Part shown: one piece after another, positions 1 through 8,820 of the stretch | Numbering within the stretch: the first letter of the stretch is position 1 | How the letters are laid out: every line of letters begins with the position of its first letter | NCBI GenBank assembly: GCA_024280945.1 | Contig: JAMXLO010000143.1 | Location: 1-64,000 of the forward strand | Direction of reading: 5' to 3' | DNA: 64,000 nucleotides | DNA from: Acetobacteraceae bacterium | Lineage (GTDB): Bacteria > Pseudomonadota > Alphaproteobacteria > Acetobacterales > Acetobacteraceae | Notes under the pieces: generated by a model | Database searches by the model: none | Told to the model about the DNA's origin: nothing | The model's input: the letters and a program-made list of their open reading frames with translations, nothing else | Translations under genes and position numbers: made by a program

Positions 1-135
1 GCCGGACGGCCGGCGGCGATCACGGGCGATCTGGCTGGCTTCTGGCGAAGCGGCTGGGCCGACGTGCGGCGGGATATGCTGGGCCGCTATCCGAAGCACG
101 CTTGGCCCGAAGATCCAGGTCAAACCAAGCGCTGA
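1..135 (+). CDS. hrpB: ATP-dependent helicase HrpB, C-terminal end (partial)
   Basis: The first 44 codons are open from base 1 and stop at TGA 133-135. They contain DLAGFWRSGW followed by a run with DVRRDM and GRYPKHAWPEDP, which is the characteristic C-terminal end of HrpB-type DEAH-box helicases, where an RYPKHxWPEDP tail is highly conserved. The helicase core lies upstream, outside the window, so only the terminal domain can be judged. Function of HrpB in most bacteria is an RNA helicase role that is not well defined. The downstream protease begins 87 bases later. Confidence 0.85.
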   Translation, partial: AGRPAAITGDLAGFWRSGWADVRRDMLGRYPKHAWPEDPGQTKR

Positions 136-221
136 GCAAACTATGGGCGGCAATTCTTGTTGCCGCCGCGGCAGCGTGCCATGTCCTGCTCAAGCAATCC
201 CATCGGGAGACACCCGTTCTT

Positions 222-1301
222 ATGACGTGGCGGCGGTTACCGACCAGGAGACCCCGGCTTGCAGTGCTGTTCGTGACCCTGTTGCTCAGCGGCTGTAACG
301 GCATACCCGGCACCGCCGTGGCCCGCTCGACGCCGGAGAGTTTCGCGCCGTTGGTCAAGCGCGTGCTGCCCGCGGTGGTCAACATTGCGGTGACGGAAAC
401 AGTCTCGGGTGGCGATGTCCTGGCGGAATTGCCACCGGAACTGAGGGATACGCCGCTGGGCCGCGAGTTTCGCCGCCGTTTCGGCAACCGCCGCGAACAG
501 GCCATGGGAGCCGGCTCGGGTTTCGTTGTCGATCCGTCGGGATTGATCGTCACCAACAACCACGTCGTGGGTCATGCCGACAGGATCCAGGTCTCGTTGA
601 CCGATGGCACGCGGCTGCCGGCACGAGTGATCGGCACGGATGAGCTGACCGACGTCGCGCTGATCAAGGTGCAGGCATCCGGTCCGTTGCCTGCGGTGCC
701 ATTTGGCGATTCCCGTCAGGTCGAAGTCGGCGATTGGGTGCTCGCCGCGGGAAACCCATTCGGTCTTGGCGGCTCGGTCACGGCGGGCATTATTTCGGCG
801 CGCGGGCGTGACTTGGGTGCCGGGCCGTTCGACAACTTTCTGCAACTTGATGCGCCGATCAATCCGGGTAATTCCGGTGGGCCGATCTTCAACATGGATG
901 GCCAGGTCATCGCAATCAGCACGGCGATCGTGTCGCCGTCGGGCGGCTCGGTCGGCATCGGTTTCGCCACGCCCAGCGAGCTGATCATCCCCATCATCAA
1001 CCAGCTGCGGGCGAGCGGTCACATAGAGCGCGGCTGGCTTGGTGTCTCGGTGGACGACTCGCAGAACGGAGTGAACATAGCGAATGTCGAGCGCACCAGC
1101 CCCGCCGCCCGTGCCGGGCTGCGTCCGGGCGATACGATCCTGACGCTGAATGGCGAGAGGATCGAGACGGCGCGCAGCCTGATTCGCGCGGTGGCAGCGG
1201 TGTCACCGGGAACCAGCGTTACACTATCGATCCGCCGGCAGGGACGACAGTTGGACGTTCCTGTCACCGTCGGACTCCGGCCCACGGAGGGTGCCGGTTA
1301 A
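222..1301 (+). CDS. DegS/DegP-like serine protease with one PDZ domain, lipoprotein-type signal
   Basis: The 359-residue product is a trypsin-like HtrA-family envelope protease. From ATG 222 it begins with a basic region and hydrophobic stretch ending in the lipobox LLSGC (Cys25), so it is probably lipid-anchored to a periplasmic membrane face. The protease domain spans about residues 35-260, with the triad His114 (TNNHVVG), Asp144 (TDVALIKV) and Ser218 (GNSGGP). A single PDZ domain covers about 270-350; DegP has two, so the architecture is DegS-like, although DegS is anchored by a transmembrane helix. An in-frame ATG at 102 would overlap hrpB and lack a signal peptide. The response regulator starts 13 bases after the stop, pointing to an envelope-stress operon. 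Confidence 0.9.
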   Translation: MTWRRLPTRRPRLAVLFVTLLLSGCNGIPGTAVARSTPESFAPLVKRVLPAVVNIAVTETVSGGDVLAELPPELRDTPLGREFRRRFGNRREQAMGAGSGFVVDPSGLIVTNNHVVGHADRIQVSLTDGTRLPARVIGTDELTDVALIKVQASGPLPAVPFGDSRQVEVGDWVLAAGNPFGLGGSVTAGIISARGRDLGAGPFDNFLQLDAPINPGNSGGPIFNMDGQVIAISTAIVSPSGGSVGIGFATPSELIIPIINQLRASGHIERGWLGVSVDDSQNGVNIANVERTSPAARAGLRPGDTILTLNGERIETARSLIRAVAAVSPGTSVTLSIRRQGRQLDVPVTVGLRPTEGAG

Positions 1302-1314
1302 AGGAGCAAGCTCA

Positions 1315-1998
1315 ATGCGCATCCTCGTGGTGGAAGACGACAAGGACGTCGGGGCGTTCGTGGTGAGGGGACTGAAGGAGGCCGGTCATGTCGTGGAACT
1401 GGCCGACAACGGCCGCGACGGCCTTTTCCTGGCGGCGAGCGAGGCGTTCGACGCGGTGATCCTGGACCGGATGCTGCCGGGCGGCATCGACGGCATCCGG
1501 CTACTAGAGACGCTGCGAGGACAGAAGAACACCGTGCCGGTGCTCATCCTATCGGCGCTGGCTGATGTCGACGAGCGCGTACGCGGCCTGAAGGCTGGTG
1601 GCGATGACTACCTGACCAAGCCGTTCGCGTTCGCCGAATTGCTGGCGCGCGTCGAGGCGCTTGCGCGGCGTGGCAAGGGCGAGGGTCCGGTGACCAAATT
1701 GGTGGTCGAAGACCTGGAGCTCGACCTGTTGTCACGGCAGGTAAAGCGCGCGGGGCAGAAGGTCGATCTGCAGCCACGGGAATTCCGACTTCTCGAATAC
1801 CTGATGCGGCATGCCGGCCAGGTGGTGACGCGCACGATGCTATTAGAAGGCGTGTGGGACTACCATTTCGATCCGCAGACCAACGTGATCGATGTGCATG
1901 TCTCACGCCTGCGGCAGAAGGTGGATAAGCCCTTCCCAAAGCCGCTGATCCACACCGTTCGCAATGCGGGCTACATGCTGCGCCCCGAGAGTGCGTAA
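1315..1998 (+). CDS. OmpR-family response regulator
   Basis: A 227-residue two-component regulator. The receiver domain fills residues 1-120, with the acidic pair in VVEDDK, phospho-acceptor Asp51 (ILDRMLPG) and a conserved TKPF lysine. The C-terminal winged helix of OmpR/PhoB type covers about 128-225 (LQPREFRLLEYL, NVIDVHVSRLRQKVD). ATG 1315 is preferred over the in-frame GTG 1291 because GGAG at 1303 is well spaced and the protein then begins directly with MRILVVEDD. It is likely co-transcribed with the upstream protease and overlaps the downstream kinase by 8 bases, so it is the cognate partner of that kinase. The regulated genes cannot be read from the sequence. Confidence 0.93.
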   Translation: MRILVVEDDKDVGAFVVRGLKEAGHVVELADNGRDGLFLAASEAFDAVILDRMLPGGIDGIRLLETLRGQKNTVPVLILSALADVDERVRGLKAGGDDYLTKPFAFAELLARVEALARRGKGEGPVTKLVVEDLELDLLSRQVKRAGQKVDLQPREFRLLEYLMRHAGQVVTRTMLLEGVWDYHFDPQTNVIDVHVSRLRQKVDKPFPKPLIHTVRNAGYMLRPESA

Positions 1999-3424
1999 CG
2001 CAGCGTCGCTCTTTAGACGACTAATCGAATCGGCGGCTGGAATCTCGACGCGGCGGCTCTTGCAATCGGCAGGCGTCCGTTTCGCTGTCATCTATGCGGT
2101 GCTGCTTTCGGCAAGCGCAGCCGCGCTGGCGCTGTTTCTGTGGTGGTCCACGGCGGGATTGCTCGACCGGCAGACCGAGGCGTCGATCCAGGCGGACGCA
2201 CAGAGCCTGGCCGAGCGTTTCGCGGCCGGGCAGGTGGCTGCTCTGATCGTAACGATCGAGGAGAGACTGGCGCAGAACGTCGAGGACGATGCGATCTATC
2301 TGCTGGTGGATCGAACGGGACGATCGCTCGCCGGCAACCTGCAGCACTGGCCGCAAGGTGCGGTTGAGAATGGTGCTTGGTATGAATTACCGATCGAGCG
2401 CGCCGGGGCCCGCTCGCTTGCGGTGGTGGAAGCATTCACCCTGCCAGGTGGCTTCCGGCTGCTGATCGGGCGCGATGTGCAGGTGCGCGCCCAGTTGCGC
2501 ACGTTGCTGACCGACGCGCTGCTGTGGGCGCTGCTGGTTGTTTTGGTCATGGCAACGGCGGGGGCGCTTGTGGTGCGCAGCCTGTTCCGCCGCGCACTGG
2601 CCAATGTCTCCGACACTGCGATTGCGATCGCCGGTGGCAACTTCACCCAGCGTGTCAGGCTGACCGGCCGGGGCGACGAGTTCGATCAGCTCGCTGAGAC
2701 CATCAACGATATGCTGAACCGGATGGCCCGGCTGATGGAAGGCGTGCGCGAAGTGTCGAACGCGATCGCACACGACCTTCGCACGCCAATCACCCGAGCA
2801 AGGGCACGGCTCGAGGACGCTGCCGAACACGCCGGGTCGGCGGCGGAACTGCGCTCCGCTATCGAACGGGCAATCACCGACCTGGACGATATCGTTGCGG
2901 TGTTCCAGGCACTATTGCGGATCGCCGAGATCGAAGCAGGCTCACGCCGTGCCGCCTTCGCCACAGTGGATGTCGCACCGATCATCGCCGATGCTGCCGA
3001 GTTGTACGAGGCGGTGGCTGAGGAGAAGGGCGTCGCCTTGTTGGTAGAAGGACCCGATCACCTGCCCAGCTATGGCGATCGCGAACTGATTCAGCAGGCG
3101 GTCGTCAATCTCTTGGACAACGCGGTGAAGTTCTCACGGCCCGGCTCGACAGTGCGACTATCGGCGAAAGCCATTCAACACGGGGTGGAGATCTCAGTCG
3201 CCGATCAGGGACCGGGTATTCCCGAGGCGGACAGGGAACGGGTGACAGAACGGTTCTTCCGGGGGGAGACGGCGCGCCACACGCCCGGTTCGGGGCTCGG
3301 CCTGGCGCTTGTCCAGGCGGTGGCGCAGTTGCATGGCGGAAGCCTGCGGCTGATCGACACTGCGCCCGGTGTAACCGGCATCCTGACGCTGGCGGGGCAC
3401 GAAGAGCTTGCCGCGCGTGCCTAA
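1991..3424 (+). CDS. Sensor histidine kinase with HAMP domain
   Basis: A membrane histidine kinase of about 477 residues from GTG 1991. TM1 lies near residues 30-52, a periplasmic sensor segment of about 115 residues follows, TM2 lies near 172-197, then HAMP. The HisKA motif is SNAIAHDLRTP with phospho-acceptor His261. The ATPase domain shows the N box NLLDNAVKF, DQGPGIPE and GSGLGLALV. The start is chosen for the short overlap with the regulator; ATG 1964 is an in-frame alternative adding nine residues. The operon protease-regulator-kinase recalls the Cpx/DegP logic, but the sensor domain has no recognisable ligand-binding family. Confidence 0.9.
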   Translation: MRNAASLFRRLIESAAGISTRRLLQSAGVRFAVIYAVLLSASAAALALFLWWSTAGLLDRQTEASIQADAQSLAERFAAGQVAALIVTIEERLAQNVEDDAIYLLVDRTGRSLAGNLQHWPQGAVENGAWYELPIERAGARSLAVVEAFTLPGGFRLLIGRDVQVRAQLRTLLTDALLWALLVVLVMATAGALVVRSLFRRALANVSDTAIAIAGGNFTQRVRLTGRGDEFDQLAETINDMLNRMARLMEGVREVSNAIAHDLRTPITRARARLEDAAEHAGSAAELRSAIERAITDLDDIVAVFQALLRIAEIEAGSRRAAFATVDVAPIIADAAELYEAVAEEKGVALLVEGPDHLPSYGDRELIQQAVVNLLDNAVKFSRPGSTVRLSAKAIQHGVEISVADQGPGIPEADRERVTERFFRGETARHTPGSGLGLALVQAVAQLHGGSLRLIDTAPGVTGILTLAGHEELAARA

Positions 3425-3482
3425 CGCCATTGTCATGCGACCACCACGGGCGGGAGAGCACGGCACTGCCAGAATGTTGGCT

Positions 3483-3779
3483 ATGCGCTCGCTCGTACTG
3501 GTTGTCGGCGTTATGGGATTGACAGTGTGGTTCGGTCTCTTGCCGGTGGCGAGCCAGTCGCCACCGCAGCAGGTCACCAGCGACACGCCGGCGTATTGCC
3601 TGCAACTGCTGGATCGGGTCAGTGAGATGGTCCGCTCGGCTGGCACGCCACCGCCCCAGGAGGTCGGATATCTGTCGAGCGAAGGGCAGCGCATGTGCGA
3701 TCAAGGCCAGACGCGGGGCGGCATTCTTCGGCTGCGCCGGGCGCTGATGCTGATGAAGCACCCGAACGGCGAACCGTAG
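3483..3779 (+). CDS. Small exported protein, unknown function
   Basis: From ATG 3483 the product is 98 residues: a hydrophobic signal segment (residues 3-20) ending near ASQ, then a short mature domain with two cysteines (YCLQLLDRV and QRMCDQGQ) that may form a disulfide in the periplasm. The C-terminal part is helical and basic (GGILRLRRALMLMKH). It lies 58 bases after the kinase stop and on the same strand, so it is plausibly the last gene of the protease/two-component operon. ATG 3474 and 3435 are in-frame alternatives. I recognise no named family, so the function is unknown. Confidence 0.6.
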   Translation: MRSLVLVVGVMGLTVWFGLLPVASQSPPQQVTSDTPAYCLQLLDRVSEMVRSAGTPPPQEVGYLSSEGQRMCDQGQTRGGILRLRRALMLMKHPNGEP

Positions 3780-3800
3780 GTCCAGTGACCGCCGCCTGGA

Positions 3801-4508
3801 TCAGGCTGCATCATCCTCGCGCCGGAACGTCACAACCAACACGTCGCGAAAGCCAGGCTCCGCCGGGTCGATCGGTTCGACCGGCGTGACACCGTGCATA
3901 ACGCGGTGGTCGTCGACCCACGCCGCATCGCATGGCTCAGTCAGAGTGAAACTGCCGAGATCGCGGCCGTCCGTACCACGGATGGACGTGACGCCACTCT
4001 GCACGTTGCGGCGGCCGACAAGCAGCACCAGCACGTAGTCAACGCCATCGCGATGCATGCCTTCCGGCGTAGGGCGCCCCGCTTCGCCGCTACGCGTCTC
4101 GATACGGAACTGGTGGACCTCGATGTGCCAGTCGCGCGTCGGCGCGAGTTGCTCGAACAGCGTGCGGCAGGTCGCGAGAATCGCAGTCATGCTGGCGCCG
4201 GTCGCTACGTCCGGCAGTATCGGGTCGAACCACCTCGCGATACCGCCATTCAGCGGATTGTAGTCGCGGCTCTGATAGTGCGGCTGGTCCGGCTTTCGAT
4301 GAATAGGCTCCCCGCCGCTGGCACCGAACGCGCCGAAGCGCCGTTTGCGGTATCGCCCGCCGTCAGCCATGTAGGTGTCAAGCCCCAGGTCACTCCAGCT
4401 TCTGGCGAAGGCATCCCAATCCGCCATCGGGCCCAGCAAGGTTCGCATATCGTGGCCACGCATGAAGGAGAAGCCATCCGCGGCCAATATGGTGACCAAC
4501 TGGTTCAC
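3801..4508 (-). CDS. 2-oxoglutarate/Fe(II) dioxygenase family protein
   Basis: A 235-residue protein resembling the 2OG-Fe dioxygenase family that includes amino-acid hydroxylases such as L-isoleucine dioxygenase. The iron ligands are visible as His-x-Asp in GMHRDGVDYV and a distal His in RVMHGVTPV, followed by an arginine-containing strand (VLVVTFRRED) suited to bind 2-oxoglutarate. The start is GTG 4508, which overlaps the TGA of the upstream mechanosensitive channel gene by four bases (GTGA), so the two are translationally coupled. No signal peptide, so cytoplasmic. The substrate is not predictable; free amino-acid hydroxylation is the family precedent. Confidence 0.8.
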   Translation of the reverse strand: MNQLVTILAADGFSFMRGHDMRTLLGPMADWDAFARSWSDLGLDTYMADGGRYRKRRFGAFGASGGEPIHRKPDQPHYQSRDYNPLNGGIARWFDPILPDVATGASMTAILATCRTLFEQLAPTRDWHIEVHQFRIETRSGEAGRPTPEGMHRDGVDYVLVLLVGRRNVQSGVTSIRGTDGRDLGSFTLTEPCDAAWVDDHRVMHGVTPVEPIDPAEPGFRDVLVVTFRREDDAA

Positions 4509-6742
4509 TGGTGCGCCTCGTCGTTGAGCTGCCGCATGGTGATCGCGCGCTGCATCGGATTGAAGAGCTGGATTCCCAGCTCCCCAAATCGCTGCTTCAT
4601 CCGCCGATTGAACTCACGCTGCACGCTCCATCGGCCGGAATCCGTGCAGACCACTTGGCCAGCGATCGTCATTGCCGCGCCGTCGACCTTGTCGACGCCC
4701 CAAAGCTGCAGGTCGCTGAGCATGCGTGAGGCGAACTCGTTGTCGGCACGCATGCCGGTGATGATGTCCTTCAGCACCTCCGCCACACGATCGGGATCCT
4801 CTGCGGCGGCAACGCTGACATTCACGGACGCGTTCCCCAGGCCTCGGTTCACGTTGGTAACCGTGGTGACCGAGCTGAACGGAATGACGTGAACCGAGCC
4901 ATCGGTGGCGCGCAGCCGGATGGTGCGGATCGACAGATTCTCTACCGTGCCCGTGAGGCCCGAGACGGTCACCGAGTCTCCCACCTGCATGGCATTCTCT
5001 AGCAGCAGGAAGATGCCGGTGATCAGGTCCTGGACCAGCTTCTGGGACCCGAAGCCGACGGCCACGCCAACGATGCCGGCACCAGCAAGCAGCGGACCGA
5101 TGTTCACGCCGATTTCCGACAGCACCATCATGCCGCCAACGATCAGAATGGTGATCAGCAGTGTGGTGCGCAGCAACGGCAACAGTGTGCGCAGACGTGC
5201 CGACCGCGCCGCCTGCCCTTCAAGTGTCAACCTGGCAAGGTGACGCTCGATCGCACTGTTGACCGCTTCCCACACCGCGATGGCGATCAACCCGGTGAGC
5301 AGCAGCGTTGTGAGCGAAGAGACGAGATGCTGTCCGAGTATGCTTGAGAACAGCCACCTGAAGGCGCCAAGACCGCAAAGCTGCAGCAGGACCATCGCTG
5401 CCAGCAACAGAACGACGACTCGCACGGTACTGACTAGCACCGGATGGTAGAGGGCGAGCCGCGACTGCAGACCGGGATAACGCGCTGTCGTGTTGGGATC
5501 GAGCGCCAGCGCGCGGTCGAGATTCCCCAAAGTCAGGATCAGCACGAATCGCGTGACGATGCCGACTGCGACAAAGCTGAGGAAATAGCGGAGCATCTGC
5601 GCATACCCGTGCGGCGCTTCCACCACCCAGCCGAGCCATAGGCCTGCCAGCAGAATCAGTGCGAGCCAGTGCCATACTCTCGCCAGCCAGTTGCGCAGTG
5701 CGGCAACCAGGCCGGTTGCCCCTTGCGGAGCCCGCAACCGTCGCCGGACCGCGCGACGTTTCTGCACCACGACAATGCCGATCAGCACGTGGTTGATCAA
5801 CGCAACCGTCTTAAGCATGGCGTCGTGCGCCGCATCGGACATTCCGAGCAGCAGGCCAACCTCCGCCGCCGCATAACCGAACACGGCAACCACGACGATT
5901 CGGCGCGACCAGCGCATGGCGTAACTGGCGGTATCGTCACCAATGGCGAGCAGTCGCAAGCGCCGCTCCTTGGGAGAGAACATCATCCGGGCGACGCAGA
6001 GCAGTGCGGAACAAAGCGCGTAGGCATCGATCACTGCGAGCAGCACGAGGCTTGGGAGGCGGCGTCCACCCAAAGGCGTCGCCGCAAGCAGATGGGTGGC
6101 GGCGATGAAGCCGAGCACCGGGAGCAATTCGAGGAACAACCGGGCCAGAACCAAGGGCACGCGGCGCAGCAACGTGAACGCTGCAATCCGGCGGCGGTGA
6201 GGTGCTTCAGTCTCGCCCTGCTCGGCGCGTGCTTCGGCGTCGGGCTCTTCGATCGCGTGACTGCCATCGGGAGCACGCCGGACCAGCGCCAGGATTGGCC
6301 GGCTAACGGCGCGACCGAGCGCCCATTGCACGACCAAGCCGATCACCAGGACGAGAACGAGGCGCCATCCGGAATCCAGCAAAACCCCGTGCGCCCATGA
6401 GTCGGTTGCGATCACTTTGATCCAGACCCACAGCAGCGGGATGCTCCGGATCGCGCCGACCGTGGCCAAGAGCTGATCGGACAACTGGTTGAGAAAGCCT
6501 GAGGCGCCTACCAGCACCTCGGCACCCAGGCTGTTGGGTTTCAGCTCCGCAGGTGCGTTTGACGGAGGCTGCACCTGCGCGATGGTTTTGAGTGTCTCGA
6601 TCAGCTGGTCGCGCTTGGCGGGATCCTGCAGCACATCGAGCGTGTGCTGCGCCTCCTCTCTGGTGGTCTGGGCGGCGGCTGGCATGAACGCCACCCAGGC
6701 CAGAAGGCAGGCGAGAAGCGAAAGGCGCGGCAGGTATCGCAT
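4505..6742 (-). CDS. MscS-family mechanosensitive channel, large YbiO-like type
   Basis: A protein of about 745 residues, similar in length to E. coli YbiO (741). It has an N-terminal signal peptide (MRYLPRLSLLACLL to AAAQ), a periplasmic helical segment, roughly ten hydrophobic helices, then the MscS core: pore helix rich in Gly/Ala (LLAGAGIVGVAVGFGSQKLVQD), the beta domain (GDSVTVSGLTGTVENLSIRT) and a C-terminal alpha/beta vestibule. It would release solutes during hypo-osmotic shock from the inner membrane. ATG 6742 is used because it gives a clean signal peptide; ATG 6760 is an in-frame alternative. It is coupled to the downstream dioxygenase by a 4-base overlap. Confidence 0.88.
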   Translation of the reverse strand: MRYLPRLSLLACLLAWVAFMPAAAQTTREEAQHTLDVLQDPAKRDQLIETLKTIAQVQPPSNAPAELKPNSLGAEVLVGASGFLNQLSDQLLATVGAIRSIPLLWVWIKVIATDSWAHGVLLDSGWRLVLVLVIGLVVQWALGRAVSRPILALVRRAPDGSHAIEEPDAEARAEQGETEAPHRRRIAAFTLLRRVPLVLARLFLELLPVLGFIAATHLLAATPLGGRRLPSLVLLAVIDAYALCSALLCVARMMFSPKERRLRLLAIGDDTASYAMRWSRRIVVVAVFGYAAAEVGLLLGMSDAAHDAMLKTVALINHVLIGIVVVQKRRAVRRRLRAPQGATGLVAALRNWLARVWHWLALILLAGLWLGWVVEAPHGYAQMLRYFLSFVAVGIVTRFVLILTLGNLDRALALDPNTTARYPGLQSRLALYHPVLVSTVRVVVLLLAAMVLLQLCGLGAFRWLFSSILGQHLVSSLTTLLLTGLIAIAVWEAVNSAIERHLARLTLEGQAARSARLRTLLPLLRTTLLITILIVGGMMVLSEIGVNIGPLLAGAGIVGVAVGFGSQKLVQDLITGIFLLLENAMQVGDSVTVSGLTGTVENLSIRTIRLRATDGSVHVIPFSSVTTVTNVNRGLGNASVNVSVAAAEDPDRVAEVLKDIITGMRADNEFASRMLSDLQLWGVDKVDGAAMTIAGQVVCTDSGRWSVQREFNRRMKQRFGELGIQLFNPMQRAITMRQLNDEAHQ

Positions 6743-6824
6743 GGAGCGGTACACGAGCATGCGAGGTCGGGCGAGAAAAGGGCAGAGTCTTGGGTCAGGG
6801 GAAGCCGACTCCTACATCAGCGCG

Positions 6825-7019
6825 ATGAAGACGTTTCTCGCCCTCTGCGTGGCACTGCTGATGTTTGCCACGCTGGGCGTTCTCTTCGCCGGCCTGATCG
6901 GCCTCGCCCGGGGTAATGGCGATCCGGCCCGGTCCAATCAGCTGATGCGCTGGCGGGTCATTTTGCAGGGCGCGGCCCTGTTGCTCTTCCTGCTGCTAAT
7001 GACCCTGCTGCGCTCTTGA
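6825..7019 (+). CDS. Twin-transmembrane HIG1-type small membrane protein
   Basis: A 64-residue protein with two hydrophobic helices (about 3-27 and 45-61) separated by a charged loop [13 protein letters not shown]. The RSNxLMRWRVxLQ loop is the mark of the twin-transmembrane/HIG1-domain proteins found in alphaproteobacteria, which relate to mitochondrial Hig1 respirasome factors. ATG 6825 is chosen because the homologous region begins there; the longer in-frame extension back to 6489 is antisense to the channel gene. In many relatives it is followed by a cobalamin adenosyltransferase and then etfB; here etfB follows directly after 112 bases. Confidence 0.75.
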   Translation: MKTFLALCVALLMFATLGVLFAGLIGLARGNGDPARSNQLMRWRVILQGAALLLFLLLMTLLRS

Positions 7020-7131
7020 AGCGGCGTTTGACAGCATTCCGGCCGATGCATATGGTCCGCGCCCTCTATTGCAGGTGCGAACAGGCGGACGTGCCGCCGC
7101 ACGGACACGCAACATTCCTGGATATGGGCTC

Positions 7132-7881
7132 ATGAAGATTCTGGTCCCGGTGAAGCGGGTGGTCGACTACAACGTGAAGGTCCGCGTGAAAGCGGACGGC
7201 ACGGGCATCGAGACTGCCGGCGTGAAGATGTCGATGAACCCGTTCGATGAAATCGGCGTGGAAGAGGCGGTACGCCTGAAGGAAAAGGGTGCTGCCACGG
7301 AAATTGTCGCCGTCTCGATGGGCGTGCCGCAATGCGCCGAGACGATTCGCACTGCGCTGGCGATGGGTGCCGACCGCGGCATTCTCGTGGAAACCGACGC
7401 CGAGTTGCAGCCTCTCGCAGTGGCCAAGTTGCTGAAGGCGATTGCCGAAAAGGAGCAGCCCAAGCTGATCATTTTGGGCAAGCAGGCGATCGACGATGAC
7501 ATGAACGCGACGGGGCAGATGCTCGCCGCACTGCTGGGCTGGCCGCAAGGAACCTTCGCGTCGAAGATCACAATAGAGGGCGATGGCATCACGGTTACGC
7601 GCGAAGTGGACGGCGGGCTGGAGACGGTGGCGCTCACTCTCCCCGCCATCATCACGACAGATCTTCGGCTCAACGAACCGCGCTATGCATCGCTGCCCAA
7701 CATCATGAAGGCGCGCAAGAAGCCGATCGACAACCTGAAGCCGGCCGATCTGGGCGTCGATCCCAAGCCGCGGCTGACCACGGTGAAAGTCGCGGAGCCG
7801 CCGAAGCGGAAGGCAGGGGTGAAGGTGGGCTCCGTCGCCGAACTGGTGGAGAAGCTGAAGACTGAAGCGAAGGTGATCTGA
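7132..7881 (+). CDS. etfB: Electron transfer flavoprotein subunit beta
   Basis: The 249-residue product begins [17 protein letters not shown] and carries the ETF-beta signature region ([16 protein letters not shown]), a nucleotide-binding fold and the recognition-loop segment with the EEA/IVAVS pattern. It pairs with EtfA to bind FAD and AMP and passes electrons from acyl-CoA dehydrogenases to ETF-quinone oxidoreductase in the cytoplasm. Start ATG 7132 matches the family N-terminus. etfA begins 3 bases after the stop and hbd follows without a gap, so this is one operon. The glutaryl-CoA dehydrogenase at 35 kb is a likely electron donor. Confidence 0.97.
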   Translation: MKILVPVKRVVDYNVKVRVKADGTGIETAGVKMSMNPFDEIGVEEAVRLKEKGAATEIVAVSMGVPQCAETIRTALAMGADRGILVETDAELQPLAVAKLLKAIAEKEQPKLIILGKQAIDDDMNATGQMLAALLGWPQGTFASKITIEGDGITVTREVDGGLETVALTLPAIITTDLRLNEPRYASLPNIMKARKKPIDNLKPADLGVDPKPRLTTVKVAEPPKRKAGVKVGSVAELVEKLKTEAKVI

Positions 7882-7884
7882 GCG

Positions 7885-8820
7885 ATGACGGCACTGGTTC
7901 TGCTGGAGTTCGACGCCGCCGGGATCAAGCAGCCGTCACGCAGCGCCGTAGCGGCAGCAGAGAAGCTGGGCGAGGTGCATGCACTGGTGGCTGGCAGCGG
8001 CATAGAGGCCGCCGCGCAGGCGGCTGCGAAGTTGCCGGGTGTGGCGAAGGTGCTGACGGCGGATGTTCCGCCACTCGATCACCTGCTGGCCGAGCCGGCG
8101 GCGGCACTGCTGGTTGGCCTGGCGCCGAACTATGATCATCTGTTGGCCGCCACCACCGCCGTGGGCAAGAACATCATGCCTCGGGTGGCGGCCCTGCTGG
8201 ATGTGCAGCCGATCAGCGACATCGCCGAAGTGGTGGACACCGACACATTCGTGCGCCCGATCTATGCCGGCAACGGCATGGCGACGGTAAAGTCGTCTGA
8301 CCCGAAAAAGGTGATCACAGTACGGGCAGCGAGCTTCGATCCGGTCGCAACCGAAGGCGGCAGCGCAGCAGTCGAGCCGGTGAATGTCCCCGACCTGCCG
8401 GAAATGTCCCGCTTCATCTCGGCCGAGCTTTCCAAGAGCGAGCGGCCGGAACTGACGGCCGCCCGGGTGGTGATCTCCGGTGGACGCGGCATGCAGTCCG
8501 GCGAGAACTTTAATCTTTTGGAACCAATCGCTGATAAGTTAGGCGCCGCGGTGGGGGCCTCCCGGGCCGCGGTGGATGCCGGTTTTGTTCCGAACGACTA
8601 CCAGGTCGGACAGACCGGAAAAATTGTCGCCCCGGAACTTTACATTGCTGTAGGAATTTCGGGTGCCATCCAGCATCTGGCTGGCATGAAGGACAGCAAG
8701 GTGATCGTGGCGATCAACAAGGACGAGGAAGCGCCCATCTTCCAGGTCGCCGACTACGGCCTGGTGGCCGATCTGTTCAAGGCTCTGCCCGAGCTGAAAG
8801 AGGAACTGGAGCGCTCCTGA
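7885..8820 (+). CDS. etfA: Electron transfer flavoprotein subunit alpha
   Basis: The 311-residue alpha subunit has an N-terminal ETF domain and a C-terminal FAD-binding domain, shown by [41 protein letters not shown] and [17 protein letters not shown], all within 200-290. It completes the FAD site of the ETF heterodimer. ATG 7885 lies 3 bases past the etfB stop. Length is normal for the family (about 310). The stop at 8818-8820 abuts the ATG of the next gene. Confidence 0.97.
   Translation: MTALVLLEFDAAGIKQPSRSAVAAAEKLGEVHALVAGSGIEAAAQAAAKLPGVAKVLTADVPPLDHLLAEPAAALLVGLAPNYDHLLAATTAVGKNIMPRVAALLDVQPISDIAEVVDTDTFVRPIYAGNGMATVKSSDPKKVITVRAASFDPVATEGGSAAVEPVNVPDLPEMSRFISAELSKSERPELTAARVVISGGRGMQSGENFNLLEPIADKLGAAVGASRAAVDAGFVPNDYQVGQTGKIVAPELYIAVGISGAIQHLAGMKDSKVIVAINKDEEAPIFQVADYGLVADLFKALPELKEELERS

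Noticed and set aside
6489-6824. Long N-terminal extension of the twin-TM protein
   Set aside because: It is antisense to the MscS-type gene and does not belong to the 64-residue family pattern that starts at 6825.
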